From: Terriglobia bacterium
GTDB taxonomy: Bacteria; Acidobacteriota; Terriglobia; JAJPHL01
DNA: 64,000 nt
Direction of reading: 5' to 3'
Assembly: GCA_021325275.1 (NCBI GenBank)
Contig: JAJPHL010000071.1
Span: 171,838 to 235,837 of the forward strand
Below are positions 37,355 to 48,000 of the stretch, one piece after another. A program made the translations under genes and the position numbers. The notes beneath the pieces were generated by a model. It was not told where the DNA came from. It saw only the letters and a program-made list of their open reading frames with translations, and did no database searches. The number at the start of each line of letters is the position of its first letter. Position 1 is the stretch's first letter.

Positions 37355-38172
37355 GCACGGAACCCGTAGTGCCCGCGCGCAAGGAAGGCCTGAGCAAAGC
37401 CGCCATGGTGTCGGTCGCTATGCATGCGGCGGTCGTAGTGTTGGCCATTGTTCCGATGGGTTTCATGCACGCGAGCAGGCCACATTTTGGCGATCCCGGG
37501 CCGGACGGTCGCGGGGCCGTGCCGGTTACTCTCGAAGGCAGTATTCCGCTGCCACGCGCGCCGATCGAGAACAAAATAGCCACCGACACGAAACCGTCGA
37601 ACTTGCCGGAAAAAATCGAGAAGACCGCGCCCAAAGCGAAAGCTCCGGAACCGCCGCCGCATCCCGACGACTATACGATTCCCTCGAAGAAGACCCGCCA
37701 GGAGCAAGCCAAAAAAGAGTTGCTCGCGGAGCTGAAGCTGGATCAAAAGCAAGCATCGAACGCGATCCCCGGTTCCGGCGGCGGCGCGTCGACTGTGTTG
37801 TACGGACAGCCGCCATCCGCCACGGGATCGGGCACGAACATGAGTTTTGGCGGCGATTTCGGATCGCGCTACGGATTCTACGTGCGCTCAGTGCACGATT
37901 GCATCAGCCATCATTGGGATCGCACACGTATCGACGCCGTGATCCGCACCGCGCCCAAGGCGTTCGTTGACTTCAGTATTCTCCGCGATGGCACGATCAG
38001 CGGAGAGCGCGTCATTACTGGCAGTGGCGTCCCATCGGTCGACCGGGAGGCCATTCGCTCCATTCAGGCGTGTTCAGGCCGCGCCGGGTCCGAAGCTCAC
38101 TTGCCGCCGTTGCCGCGCGACTTCGAGGGCAGCAGTATTTCCGTGGAGGTCTCGTTTGAACCACCGAAATAG
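37351..38172 (+). CDS. tolA: TolA/TonB-like periplasm-spanning protein
   Basis: This 273-residue protein starts at a GTG overlapping the tolR stop (GTGA, 37351-37354), with AAGGG upstream. One N-terminal membrane helix (SVAMHAAVVVLAIVPMGF) is followed by a proline- and lysine-rich, charged spacer (about 60-150) and a C-terminal TonB/TolA-type domain (YVRSVHDCISHHWDR, then KAFVDFSILRDGTISGERV). It is shorter than E. coli TolA, with a reduced helical region. By position it acts as TolA, linking TolQR to TolB/Pal; a TonB-like role for the nearby receptors cannot be excluded. Confidence 0.85.
   Translation: MSTEPVVPARKEGLSKAAMVSVAMHAAVVVLAIVPMGFMHASRPHFGDPGPDGRGAVPVTLEGSIPLPRAPIENKIATDTKPSNLPEKIEKTAPKAKAPEPPPHPDDYTIPSKKTRQEQAKKELLAELKLDQKQASNAIPGSGGGASTVLYGQPPSATGSGTNMSFGGDFGSRYGFYVRSVHDCISHHWDRTRIDAVIRTAPKAFVDFSILRDGTISGERVITGSGVPSVDREAIRSIQACSGRAGSEAHLPPLPRDFEGSSISVEVSFEPPK
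38145..38150 (+). promoter_or_regulatory. Ribosome-binding site that sets a TTG start for tolB
   Basis: GGAGGT lies five bases before TTG 38156, inside the 3' end of the tolA gene. No in-frame ATG or GTG fits the signal peptide, so this site decides the start and makes tolA and tolB overlap by 17 bases. Confidence 0.75.
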
Positions 38173-39556
38173 CAAGATCGCCTGTTGCGTAGCACTGTGT
38201 TTGTGCGCCGCGCTGCTTTTGACGAGCCTGCCTGTGCAGCAGCAACCGCCGCAGGATTTGCCGCGACTCAATCGTCACGACATCGACATCCCCATCCTTC
38301 TTCCATTGGACCCGATCAAGATGGCGGTCGCTGATTTCAAGCAATTTCAGGAGAAGGACTCCGCTTCGCCCGAGGCGCTGACGAAGGTGTTCAATGACAC
38401 GCTCTGGGCTGATTTAGCGAGCTCCGGGGTTTTCAACATGGTCAGCAAGAGTTTCTATCCGAAGGCGGTTCCTGGACGCGCGGAAGAATTGCCCGTGCCG
38501 GCGATGGCCGCCTGGGCTCAGCCGCCGGCGTCGGCGGAAGCGTTGGTCTTCGGCACGGTGTCCACGAAGGGCGATCGCATGGAAGTCAGCGGATTTCTCT
38601 TCGACGTGACCGGACACAGCACGCAACCGCAGCAACTCGGGAAACACTACGCCGACGAAGCGCTGCCGGAAGCGTCGCGCGTGATCGCGCATCGTTTCGC
38701 CAACGAAATTATCGGATTGCTCGGCGGCGGCGTTCAGGGAATCGGCGAATCGCGGATTTATTTCGTCAGCAACCGCACCGGCAACAAGGAAGTTTGGGTG
38801 ATGGATTACGACGGCGCGAACCAACATCGCATAACGCGCTACAACAATCTGACGCTCGGACCGGCGGTCTCGGCCGACGGCAGCAAACTTGCTTATACGA
38901 GCTATTTCTCGGGCAACACGGAAATCTACGTGCTGTCCCTCGAAAGCGGACGTCAGTTGACGTTTCATAATCTTGGGCCGCACCTGAACACCGCGCCGTA
39001 TTTCTCGCCTGACGGCAATCACATTGCCTTTTCCGCGTCGCGCGGCCCGGATTCGGAAATCTATCTCGGCGATTCCACCGGAGCGAATCCTGTACAACTG
39101 ACGCGTGAGCGCGGCGTGAACATTTCGCCGTCGATCAATCCGAAAGATAATCGAATCGCCTTTGTCTCGAGCCGCAGCGGAAACGCGCAGGTCTATGTGA
39201 TGGACTCGAACGGCGGCAACGTGCACCGCGTCAGCGGGGGCGGCGGCGAGGCCGTCACGCCGGCATGGTCGCCGAATGGCCAGTTGCTGGCTTTTGCGTG
39301 GACGCGCGGATATGCGCCGGGGAATTATAATATCTTTGTCATGGACATTACTCGTGGCAACCTTGTCCAATTGACCTATGGCGCCGGGGCCAATGAGCAT
39401 CCTTCGTGGTCGCCGGATGGCCGCCACCTTGTTTTTGAATCCAATCGCGGCGGACGGAAAAACCGCCAAGTTTACACCATGCTGGCCGACGGCACGCAAG
39501 TGAAGGCTCTCACGTCGGCCGGCGAAAATTTCACACCGGTGTGGAGCGTGCGCTGA
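38156..39556 (+). CDS. tolB: TolB, periplasmic beta-propeller protein
   Basis: This is a 466-residue protein starting at TTG 38156. A signal peptide (KIACCVALCLCAALLLTSLP) is followed by the N-terminal TolB domain and a six-bladed propeller built from WD40-like repeats. Examples are SRIYFVSNRTGNKEVWVMDYD, SADGSKLAYTSYFSGNTEIYV and SPDGRHLVFESNRGGRKNRQV. TolB binds Pal and moves between the two membranes in the Tol-Pal system. Length is close to the usual 430. Confidence 0.93.
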   Translation: MNHRNSKIACCVALCLCAALLLTSLPVQQQPPQDLPRLNRHDIDIPILLPLDPIKMAVADFKQFQEKDSASPEALTKVFNDTLWADLASSGVFNMVSKSFYPKAVPGRAEELPVPAMAAWAQPPASAEALVFGTVSTKGDRMEVSGFLFDVTGHSTQPQQLGKHYADEALPEASRVIAHRFANEIIGLLGGGVQGIGESRIYFVSNRTGNKEVWVMDYDGANQHRITRYNNLTLGPAVSADGSKLAYTSYFSGNTEIYVLSLESGRQLTFHNLGPHLNTAPYFSPDGNHIAFSASRGPDSEIYLGDSTGANPVQLTRERGVNISPSINPKDNRIAFVSSRSGNAQVYVMDSNGGNVHRVSGGGGEAVTPAWSPNGQLLAFAWTRGYAPGNYNIFVMDITRGNLVQLTYGAGANEHPSWSPDGRHLVFESNRGGRKNRQVYTMLADGTQVKALTSAGENFTPVWSVR

Positions 39557-39594
39557 TTTTGCTCTACGTCTAGGTCCGAGGAGAAAGGAACCAT

Positions 39595-40362
39595 ATGCGT
39601 AGTCGCTATGCACGATTGTTCGCCACCTGTCTGTTGGGATTGATGGTCGCTTTTTTTGCCGCGGCTTGTAAGCCGAAGCCCAAGCCAAAGGTCGATACCA
39701 CTCCGCCGCCGGTGACTCAGCCACAAGAAGCGCCGGCCAAACCGACGGCCCGATTGTCGGCGAATCCGCCATCGATCGAGCGCGGACAGGCGTCCACGCT
39801 TGAGTGGTCGACCACGGGCGCGACCTCGGTGACCATTGAGACGTTGGGCAACGTCGCCGTGTCGGGCACGCAGCAAGTGCGTCCTACGCAATCGACCACG
39901 TATCGCTTGACGGCCACCGGTCCCGGCGGAACGGAGTCGGCGACGGCGCGCGTGACCGTCACGAATCCGCAAGGGCCCACCACCAACGTCCCGCCGACGC
40001 GCAATCCGTCGGAGGACGACTTGTTTGTGCAGAACGTTCGGACCATCTACTTCGACTACGACAAATACGATGTGCGCGACGATCAAAAGGCGATTCTGCA
40101 AGGCAACGCCGACTTCCTGCGCGCTCATCCGAACATGAAAGTCGTCATCGAGGGACATTGCGACGAGCGCGGCTCGGAAGAATACAACCTGGGTCTCGGG
40201 GATCGCCGCGCGAATGCGGTGAAGGAAGCGCTCGGAGCGTTGGGCATCAGCGGCGATCGCATTCGCACTCTGAGCTACGGCAAGGAACGGCCCGTCTGCA
40301 CCGATGAAAACGAAGAGTGCTGGCAGCGGAATCGCCGCGGGCAGTTCCAACTCGATCGGTAA
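39595..40362 (+). CDS. pal: Pal, peptidoglycan-associated outer-membrane lipoprotein
   Basis: The protein has 255 residues with a lipoprotein signal (lipobox AAAC, Cys25). A lysine/proline linker is followed by a small Ig-like domain at about residues 48-125 (STLEWSTTGATSVTIETLG and TYRLTATGPGGTESAT). The Ig-like domain is not part of classical Pal and makes this one longer. The OmpA-like domain from about 145 is complete (IYFDYDKYDVRDDQ, VVIEGHCDERGSEEYNLGLG, RRANAVKEAL) and binds peptidoglycan. A clear ribosome site (GAGGAGAAAGG) precedes the ATG. Confidence 0.93.
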   Translation: MRSRYARLFATCLLGLMVAFFAAACKPKPKPKVDTTPPPVTQPQEAPAKPTARLSANPPSIERGQASTLEWSTTGATSVTIETLGNVAVSGTQQVRPTQSTTYRLTATGPGGTESATARVTVTNPQGPTTNVPPTRNPSEDDLFVQNVRTIYFDYDKYDVRDDQKAILQGNADFLRAHPNMKVVIEGHCDERGSEEYNLGLGDRRANAVKEALGALGISGDRIRTLSYGKERPVCTDENEECWQRNRRGQFQLDR

Positions 40363-40392
40363 GCGCGACTCGTAGTGGTTTTCGATTCTGAT

Positions 40393-40528
40393 GCATCCCG
40401 GAGGGATGCCAGCCTGTAGCCGGTGGTTGAGCGTTCTTTGCGACACCACCGGTTCGTTGGTTATGAGTTTTTCGATCCCGGAGGGATCGCAGCAGCCACG
40501 CTGACATGCTGCGATCCCTCCGGGATCG
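40393..40528. repeat. Cluster of ATCCCGGAGGGAT palindromes between pal and cpoB
   Basis: Four nested or adjacent dyads are visible. GCATCCCGGAGGGATGC lies at 40393-40409. CCGGTGGT / ACCACCGG lies at 40420-40427 and 40445-40452. A 22-base perfect inverted repeat (CGATCCCGGAGGGATCGCAG plus CA, and its complement) lies at 40473-40494 and 40507-40528. The ATCCCGGAGGGAT unit occurs three times. This type of element is common in several soil phyla. It lies inside the tol operon, so it could lower expression of cpoB. Confidence 0.8.
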
Positions 40529-40626
40529 AATCAAAATGCGCCGCTACCAACGAACGTTGTGATTTGACAGTGCCGGGGCGAACGAGAGTCTGCTCATTCC
40601 CTCGGCCCGCTTTTCTGGAGGCTACG

Positions 40627-41487
40627 ATGAAACGCAACCTTTCCACATTCGCGCTAGGTGCGCTGGTCGGATTGATGATCATGGCGCGGCCCACGCCGGT
40701 GTACGGCGTGAGCAAGGAAATCGTGCAGTTGCAGCAAATGGTGCAGACGCTCACCGATCAAGTGGCCGCGCTGCAAAAGGCATTCTTGGAAAAGAACGCC
40801 GTGATGACGCAGCTTGTGGAGCGCTCCGCCGACAACACCAACAAGCTGCAAGCGGCCATCGACAATTTGCAGAAGACGCTGCAAACGTCGATGGGATCGC
40901 AGATCACCTCGACGAATCAGCGCTTGGACAGCCAGCAGAATCGTTTGCAGTTGATCAACGATTCGGTCGACGAATTGAAGTCGCGGCAAAACAAGATCAG
41001 CGACCAGTTGACGCAAATTCGCCAGTTGATCGAGTCGATCCAGCCGCCCGCGCCGGTGCAGCAAGCCGCGCCCGTGCAAGCCGTGCCGCAAGCGCCCACC
41101 CTTCCGCCCGCGCCGGCGCTGTATCAGCAAGCGCTCAGCGACGTCGGTCCCGATCCCAAGAAGGCCATGCAGGAATTTCAGGACTACTTGAAGTATTATC
41201 CGACCGGTGAACGCGCGGAGAACTGCCAGTTCTACATCGGCGAAATCTATTACACCAACGGCGACTACCAACGCGCCGCCGATTCCTATCACGACGTGAT
41301 CGATCGCTACCCGGACGGCAATAAGACGGCCGCCGCGCATTTAAGACTTGGTATGGCGATGCTCGAAATGCGCCAAAAGGACGCCGGCGCGAAGGAATTA
41401 CGTCTGGTGATCCGCAAGTATCCGCGCACGGATGAAGCAAGGAAGGCCACAGATCGCTTGAAGTCCGCGGGCTTGCCCTTGAGATAG
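40627..41487 (+). CDS. cpoB: CpoB (YbgF), Tol-Pal associated coiled-coil/TPR protein
   Basis: The protein has 286 residues. The start at 40627 has a TGGAGG ribosome site. A signal peptide (FALGALVGLMIMARPTPVYG) is followed by a long coiled coil (about 25-140, for example QMVQTLTDQVAALQKAFLEK), a proline/alanine linker and TPR repeats (DYLKYYPTGERAENCQFYIGE, DSYHDVIDRYPDGNKTAAAHL). CpoB coordinates outer-membrane constriction with peptidoglycan synthesis. It closes the tol-pal cluster in the usual gene order. Confidence 0.9.
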   Translation: MKRNLSTFALGALVGLMIMARPTPVYGVSKEIVQLQQMVQTLTDQVAALQKAFLEKNAVMTQLVERSADNTNKLQAAIDNLQKTLQTSMGSQITSTNQRLDSQQNRLQLINDSVDELKSRQNKISDQLTQIRQLIESIQPPAPVQQAAPVQAVPQAPTLPPAPALYQQALSDVGPDPKKAMQEFQDYLKYYPTGERAENCQFYIGEIYYTNGDYQRAADSYHDVIDRYPDGNKTAAAHLRLGMAMLEMRQKDAGAKELRLVIRKYPRTDEARKATDRLKSAGLPLR

Positions 41488-41490
41488 GAA

Positions 41491-41574
41491 TTAGCCACCG
41501 AGACACGGAGAACACCGAGAAACACATTGAGCTTGATGTTGTGTTCTCGGTGTTCTCCGTGTCTCGGTGGCTAA
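41491..41574. repeat. Near-perfect inverted repeat, same family as 35994-36154
   Basis: The arms at 41491-41519 and 41546-41574 are exact complements over 29 bases (TTAGCCACCGAGACACGGAG and onward), with a 26-base loop that itself extends the pairing with a one-base slip. It lies between the cpoB stop (plus) and the stop of the gene at 41578 (minus), so it can serve as a two-way terminator. Confidence 0.85.
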
Positions 41575-41577
41575 TTC

Positions 41578-42063
41578 TTACGGGTTAAAAAACGATCTCG
41601 GACTAATGTTGTTGATCATCCACCCGCGACTGGTCCACTCAAAATCGAACGTGAGTTGCTTTTGCCGGTGCTCCGGCTTGGCGTTGGAATCTTTCTTCGC
41701 CAATTCCATGTCGGCGTCCACGGCGACTTGCGCCAGACCCTCGGGCGTCGGCGGAGCCGTAAACGCGGTGCGCAGGTTGATGCGGATGGAATCTTCCCGC
41801 ATCAGCCGCTCGACACTGTCCTCGAAGTGCGGGTAGTCGTCGAACTTCGACTGATTGATGCGTTGCAGGAAGGAGCGCGACGATCCGCCTTCCAGGTCGA
41901 AGCCGATTTCGCGCATGAGCTTGGTGAGTTGCTTCTTCGCTTCATCCGGGTCGGGCGCGTGTTCTTCCTGTTTCTTCTTTTGGCCGGCCAGCGACTTCGG
42001 GGCGGGCGCGGCCAACACCACGGCCAGCGCCAGAGCGAACAGCATTGCGATTCTCGATTTCAT
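41578..42063 (-). CDS. Small secreted protein with an NTF2-like-domain pattern
   Basis: The protein has 161 residues. The start at 42063 has an AAGGAG ribosome site and a signal peptide (SRIAMLFALALAVVLAAPA). After a lysine-rich linker, residues about 45-155 read as helices then strands (FLQRINQSKFDDYPHFEDSV, then SIRINLRTAFTA, then a C-terminal RGWMINNISPRSFF). This pattern matches a domain near the N-terminus of the giant protein encoded just upstream, suggesting the same NTF2-like fold. The gene is 28 bases downstream of the giant gene, so probably co-transcribed. Function unknown; a partner or assembly factor for the giant protein is possible. Confidence 0.6.
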   Translation of the reverse strand: MKSRIAMLFALALAVVLAAPAPKSLAGQKKKQEEHAPDPDEAKKQLTKLMREIGFDLEGGSSRSFLQRINQSKFDDYPHFEDSVERLMREDSIRINLRTAFTAPPTPEGLAQVAVDADMELAKKDSNAKPEHRQKQLTFDFEWTSRGWMINNISPRSFFNP

Positions 42064-42091
42064 AAATCTCCTTCCGTGTCCGGTTGAGGTG

Positions 42092-45000
42092 CTAATTCGT
42101 TCCGCCCGCCCCCATTCCTTGATTCTGCACCGAGATCCATTCCAGGTCAATCGTGATGCGGGCACTCTTCATGACCTGATCGGCGGTTTGTTGATCGCGC
42201 ATGTCGGCCATCATGCCGGCCATTGATCCGCTGTTGCGGACCGCCGGTGCGCGCGTCCCCGATCCAGAATGCTGGCCGGAGAGCGTCGCCCCCAGCTTGG
42301 GATTGATGTTCGAGTTGATGCGAATGACGCGGATCAAGGCAAGATTCGCGCCGGACTTCAACAAGTAAACGTGCCCCTGCTGGAAAGAGCCTTGCGGCGA
42401 CAGCGTTCCGCCGGGCAGCACTGAAGGATCGGGCAACGAACTCGCGGAACCCATATCCATCAGTCCGCCGTTCGGCGCGCTCATCGTGACGCTCAATGTT
42501 CCGCTGGCGCTGATCGCCGGCTCGACCTCGAAGTCGGACCGGCCGCCGCAGGAAGATTGCGAACCGGCCGAGAAACGCACGCCGGTGCAAGCTTCGTTCC
42601 GGGCCGTCACGGTCAGGCGCTCGTGCATTCCGGCGGCCCCGTTCCTGATGACAGATTGCGGACTCTGGCTGCCTATTGGTCCAGTTGCCCCAGTTGCCCC
42701 GGTTGCTCCGGTCGGACCGGTTGCTCCGGTTGCACCAGTTGCTCCGGTTGCACCAGTTGCACCAGTTGCTCCGGTTGCCCCAGTTGCCCCGGTTGCGCCG
42801 GTAGCCCCGGTCGCGCCGGTAGCACCGGTTGCTCCGGTTGCCCCAGTTGCCCCAGTTGCGCCGGTTGCACCAGTTGCTCCCGTTGAACCTGTTGGACCAG
42901 TTGCTCCGGTTGAACCTGTTGGACCAGTTGGTCCGCTTTGTTCCGTATAGGACTGATGGGCGAATTGGGCAAACGTTGTAGCGGTGTCGGTAGCCACGAA
43001 ATTCAGCGTGCCGCTGTTCGCGACACCGTTGCCCGACACGTCAAACACCACATTCGCCGTGGTGGCCACACCAGTGGCGGTGACAGTCGGGTTAGTGGAA
43101 CCATCCGGATTCACGGTGATTCCCGCGCCCGAGCTGCAGGCCACGGTGGTTCCCTCGGCGCCGCGCCGGGCTTGCACACGGAGCCCAGGATTCACTCGTG
43201 CGGGCGAAGCCGCGAAGGCTATGTTCCCGCAACTAACGAAAACCGTTCCGGTGTATCCGGCGACGAACGCCAACTGAACGGTGGTTGTCGTGCTGCCACT
43301 GCCGGGAATCGTCAAAGCGTTGGGAAGCACTGAAATCGTGTACGGGTCGGTGGTGATCACCTGAGTGGCGGGTATCGGCAGTGAGAAACTGCCCGTACCT
43401 GTGTAACCGGTGGATGTGCTCGCACTGATATTGAATTGCCTGATTCCGGAAGGAACCGTGACCGAGAACGAAACCGTGGTGGTTCCGGCCACTGACACCG
43501 TCTGCGACCCGCTAAAGGAGATGTTCCCGTTGCCGCTGTGCGGCGTTACTGTCACCCGGCCCGCGAAGTTACCGTTCGGCGTGATGGTCACCGCATACGT
43601 GCCGGTGCTCCCGCCGGTGAAAATCGTCGGCAGCGTGGCCGATACCGAGTAGGGGTCCACCACCGTGACGTTTTGCGTCTGCGTCGACTCCGTGTTGGTC
43701 CCATCGGTGCCGGAGAAGGTCAACGTTCCCGTGGTTTGAGTCACGTTCGACGACGAAGCGGTAACGGCGAAAGTCCCGGAGAACGGCGAGGAGGTTGGAA
43801 GCACCAGACTCGCCGGGCTGATCTGCGACACGTTGGACGGCAACGACACCGGCGGCGACGCGGTAATCGGTCCGGCCCAACCAATCTGGGAGTTGCCGGT
43901 CACAACCAAGTTGCCGTTTTGCCCGCTGAACAGAGCCAACGGCGTTGAAGAGATGTTGATGGTGGGCATCCCGGAAACCGCCAACTGGTTCGTGCTCACA
44001 GTCGATGATGTGAACGTGCCGGGACTGACCGTGTAGGTTGCGGTTGCCGAGAAGGTGAGACCGGTTGCTCCCACCGGTGGCGTAACCGCAATTGTGAAAG
44101 GCGTAGTGGAGCCGCCCGTCACCGGGAGCGATTGCGATCCGCTCACCATTCCGCCGGTGCCGGCAAAGGTGGAGGAATAGTTCACCGTAACCGTGCCGCT
44201 GAAGGAATCGTAGCCCTTCACGTTTACCGTGAAGCTACCGGAAGAGTTGGCTACCAATTGACTGGGCGGCGAAATGGCCGTGATGGAAAACGGATCGACG
44301 ATCGTGTAGTTCTGCGACGCGCTCGGGGCCGTGCCGGAAGGCGGCGGATACGCGCCTCCGGGTCCTATAGAGGAACCGGTGAACGTAATGGAGTTGGTTT
44401 GCGCCGGTGGGGCATTCGACGATGTCCCGGTTGCGGTGAAGAGCAACACGGTGTCGGTGGTCGCCATCGCCGAACTCGGCGACACGGTAATTCCCGCGGG
44501 CGTGCCGGAGACAGTCACCGTCATGGTTCCCGCGAAACCGGTGGCCCGCGCGACGGACACGCGCAACGTCGTCGGCAGGCTGCTGAACACATGCGCCGTC
44601 GTGTTGGGCATACTCATGCTGAAAGGCGCCTGCGGGAAGAACTGCGTTTGCGCCGTAGTGTAGGGGCATCCCGAGGCACAGGATGTTTGTCCTTGAGCAT
44701 GCGCGCTGGTACCTACCAGAACGGTGGTGGCGTCCGCGCCGACGGTAACCTGGAAGGTTACCGCCACGCTGGAAGCGCTCGACACGGGAACGGACATGCT
44801 GGCCGGTGTGAATGTGGCGCCGTCAGCGGGCGCGGAACCGGTGGTTACCAAAGTCACCACCACAGTGCCGTTGAATCCATTCGCTGCCGTCACCGTGACA
44901 GGAAACGCCGACTTGCCGCTGAACGCAACGGATCCAGGCCACGCCGATGTATCGATCGAGAACGGGAGGGCCGCAACGTAAGACGTGAAGCTTTGTGGCG

Positions 45001-48000
45001 CATAGTTGGCTATGTTGGCATCCACCGCTTGGAAGACGAGCGTACCGCTCCCCGATCCGCTGCCGGCCACCTTGAAGGTCACCGTGGCGCTACTGGCTAC
45101 GCCGGCCGTATGGCCAACCCTGGCATTGGCGGGCGATGTGGCCGTGACTGCGCCGATGCCGGAGCCGCTGCAGCCGGAAAGGCAACTTACCGTTACGCTT
45201 CCCGTGTAGGAGCTCGTAAAGTTCACGGTTGCGGTCACCGTGGTTGGCAATCCATCGAAGACGCTAACAGAGGACGGCGCCATCGTCAGTGTGAACGGTT
45301 CATTTTGGTTCACCAGCGTCGCTGGGAGTTGCGCGACCGCGGGTGTGAAGGTCCCTCCGCCCGACGTTGTACTGGTGGCCGCACTGAGCGTAACGCTCCC
45401 GTTGTAAGTGGTGGTCAGTCCGAAGGGCTGTGTGGCGACGCCCGATCCGACACTGACCAACACCGGACCGCTCGACGGGCTCCCCGAAACACTGAAACTC
45501 ACAGTGCCGGGCGGCGCGATTCCCGGCGTAACACTCACCGTGCCCGTAAAGCCGGAATTGGGTGTGAGCGAAACCGTCAACGTTCCCGCCGATGCCAGCG
45601 TTCCCGCGTTGGCCGTGGACAAACTCAGCGAGACCGCGTAGGGATCGATCACCGCATAGTTTTGCGACGCGTCCACATCGCTGCCACCGATGTTCCCGGC
45701 AAAAATCATTGAACCGGAAACGGTCGCGGGGTTGGAGCTCGTTGGTGTAACCGTGAAATTAGCCGTGCCGCCGGTTGCGACCGTAACTTGCGACGGCGAG
45801 ATCGAGGCGATTCCCGACGGCACCGAGGGAGCGCTCACCGTCACTGAGCCCGAGAACCCGTGTGTGCCGGTGACGTTCAGCGACAGGGTGCCGGGTAGAC
45901 TGCTATAGAACTGCGGACTCGACACCGCCGGTCTGACGGTAAAGGGCTCGCCGGCCGAGAAGTTCTCGTTGGTCGTGACCGAGTTCGAATTGCTGATGTC
46001 GGTAGCGGTGAAAGCGAGTTGCGCGCTGCCCGAACCGTTACCGGTCACATCGAAAACAACGGTAGCTGTTCCGCCGGTGCCCGAGGAACTGACAATTCCA
46101 TTGGCCGGACTCGAAGAATCAAGCGCCACACTCCCGATGCCGTTGCCGGTGCAACTCGGGTAGGTCGTCGACGTGGGGTCGGATCGCCCGTGGATGATCG
46201 CTTGCGTGCGCCGGCTTTGCGGTGCGGCGCTTGGGCCGCCGGTCTGGTAGGCGCAGGCAACCTGCACGTTACCGACGTAGCCGAGCGGGAAGTGTACCGT
46301 CACGGTGGCCTGCGTAGTCAGGGTGTCCCACACGGCCAAATTGGCGGGCGAAGAAGTTGCCGTAAACATGGGAGCGGGCGTCACGGTTACTTGGGTGTTC
46401 GGGACCGCCAGCGAGAAACGCCCCGTCCCGGTATACGTTGTAGTAGTAGTGCCGCCGATCTGGAAGGTACCGGAGGGAGCGCCTTCCGACGACACCGTCA
46501 CCGTAAACGTAACAGTGGTGGTGCCGGAAACCGCCACGGACATGCTGGGCGGATTGAAGGACACAAATCCGGACAAATTTGCCGAGGCCGTGGTTCGCCC
46601 GCCCTGTTGCACGCGGCTTCGTCCACCGTTTCGATCCGGGCTGACGGCGAGGGCGTTGCCGTTTGCGTTTGAAGTGGGCGTCACGAGAACTCTTCCCGTG
46701 AAACCGTTCACGGGCGTGATCGTGATCGTATAGGGCGCCGAGGTGACTCCGTTTGTCAACGTCGGCGGCGTATTGCTGACGGTATATGGATCCATCACGT
46801 TGACGTTCTGGTTGATCTGAGTGGATGTGTTGGTTCCATCGGTACCCGTGAAGTTGAGTCCGTTGGCAAACCCGGTGGGGTAGCTAGCGTTGGGACACGA
46901 ACCAGACGCCGTTACCGAGAAATTCGCGGTATAAGGAGGCGTCATCGGAGCCTGAGCGCTGGTGGTATTGAGAAACACTGAGCACAACGGCGGATCGCTG
47001 TAGTTGGCGTTGATCGTCACCGTTCCTACCCAGCCGCTTTGATAATTGGCGGCCACGCCGATGCTTCCGCTCTGTCCGCTAAACAAAGTCAAGGGCTGCG
47101 TGGTGAAGGAAATCAGGAAAGGAGTGCTGCCCAGTGTCAGTTGGCTTGGCTGGGCCGTGGCCGTGAACCCGCCGGTGGTCGCCGAAGCGTTCAGTTGCAA
47201 CGTCGTGGCCCCGGCAGGAGGCGTCACCATGAACGTGAAACTGTTGGTGCCGGTCCTCACCACGCTGGATTGCGCAGAACTGACCGTCGGCGTGCCAATG
47301 TCGCTGGTGGCGGCAGCCGTGACGGTAGTGGATTGCGCGAAACCGTCGTTGGTCGTGACGTTGACGGTGAAGTTGCCCTGCGTTCCAGGAGCGTATTGGC
47401 CGAGCGGCGTAATGCTCACCGAGTAAGGATCCACCAGCGTGGCGGGCACGGTGAGTTGCGTCTGCGAACTGTTGCCGGCTTGGAAGGTCAGCGATAATCC
47501 TGTTTGCACCGGAGGCGGATTGGATGACGCGCTTCCTGTCGCCTGGAAGGTCAGCGTGGCTCCGGAAGAAGTGGCCGTCAGTGAAGAGTGTTGCAGGGAG
47601 AGTGCGGAAGGGATGCTGATCGCCGATACTGGCACCGATCCCGTGAAGCCGTTCAGATAAGTCACCTGTACCTTGATGTTCGTATTGATCGATGTGAAGA
47701 CATGGGCGGTAGCCGACGACACCAGCGACAGCGAAACCGCTTCGGATGCCGTAAACGGCTCGGTGTTGGACGTCGCGGTATTCGCGCCGTCGGTCGCGGA
47801 GAAAGTCAGCGATCCCGATCCCGTGCCATTTCCAATCACATCGAAAACAACCGTTCCGCTGGCGGTAAGAGAAGCGTTGCTGCCGGCGTCCACCGTGACC
47901 GTGGAGATCCCGTTGCCGCCGCATGACGGATCGCCGGCTCCGCGCCGGGAATTCGCGGGACCGCGAACCACCGACGGCCGGAGTCCGGAGCGAGCAGCCG

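Noticed and set aside
42674..42934. CRISPR-like array of short repeats
   Set aside because: The unit is nine bases with no unique spacers and is in frame with collagen-like triplets.
42486..42950. Long plus-strand reading frame made of Val-Ala-Pro repeats opposite the collagen-like segment
   Set aside because: It is the mirror of the nine-base repeat in the giant gene. It has no export signal or ribosome site and ends with the repeat.
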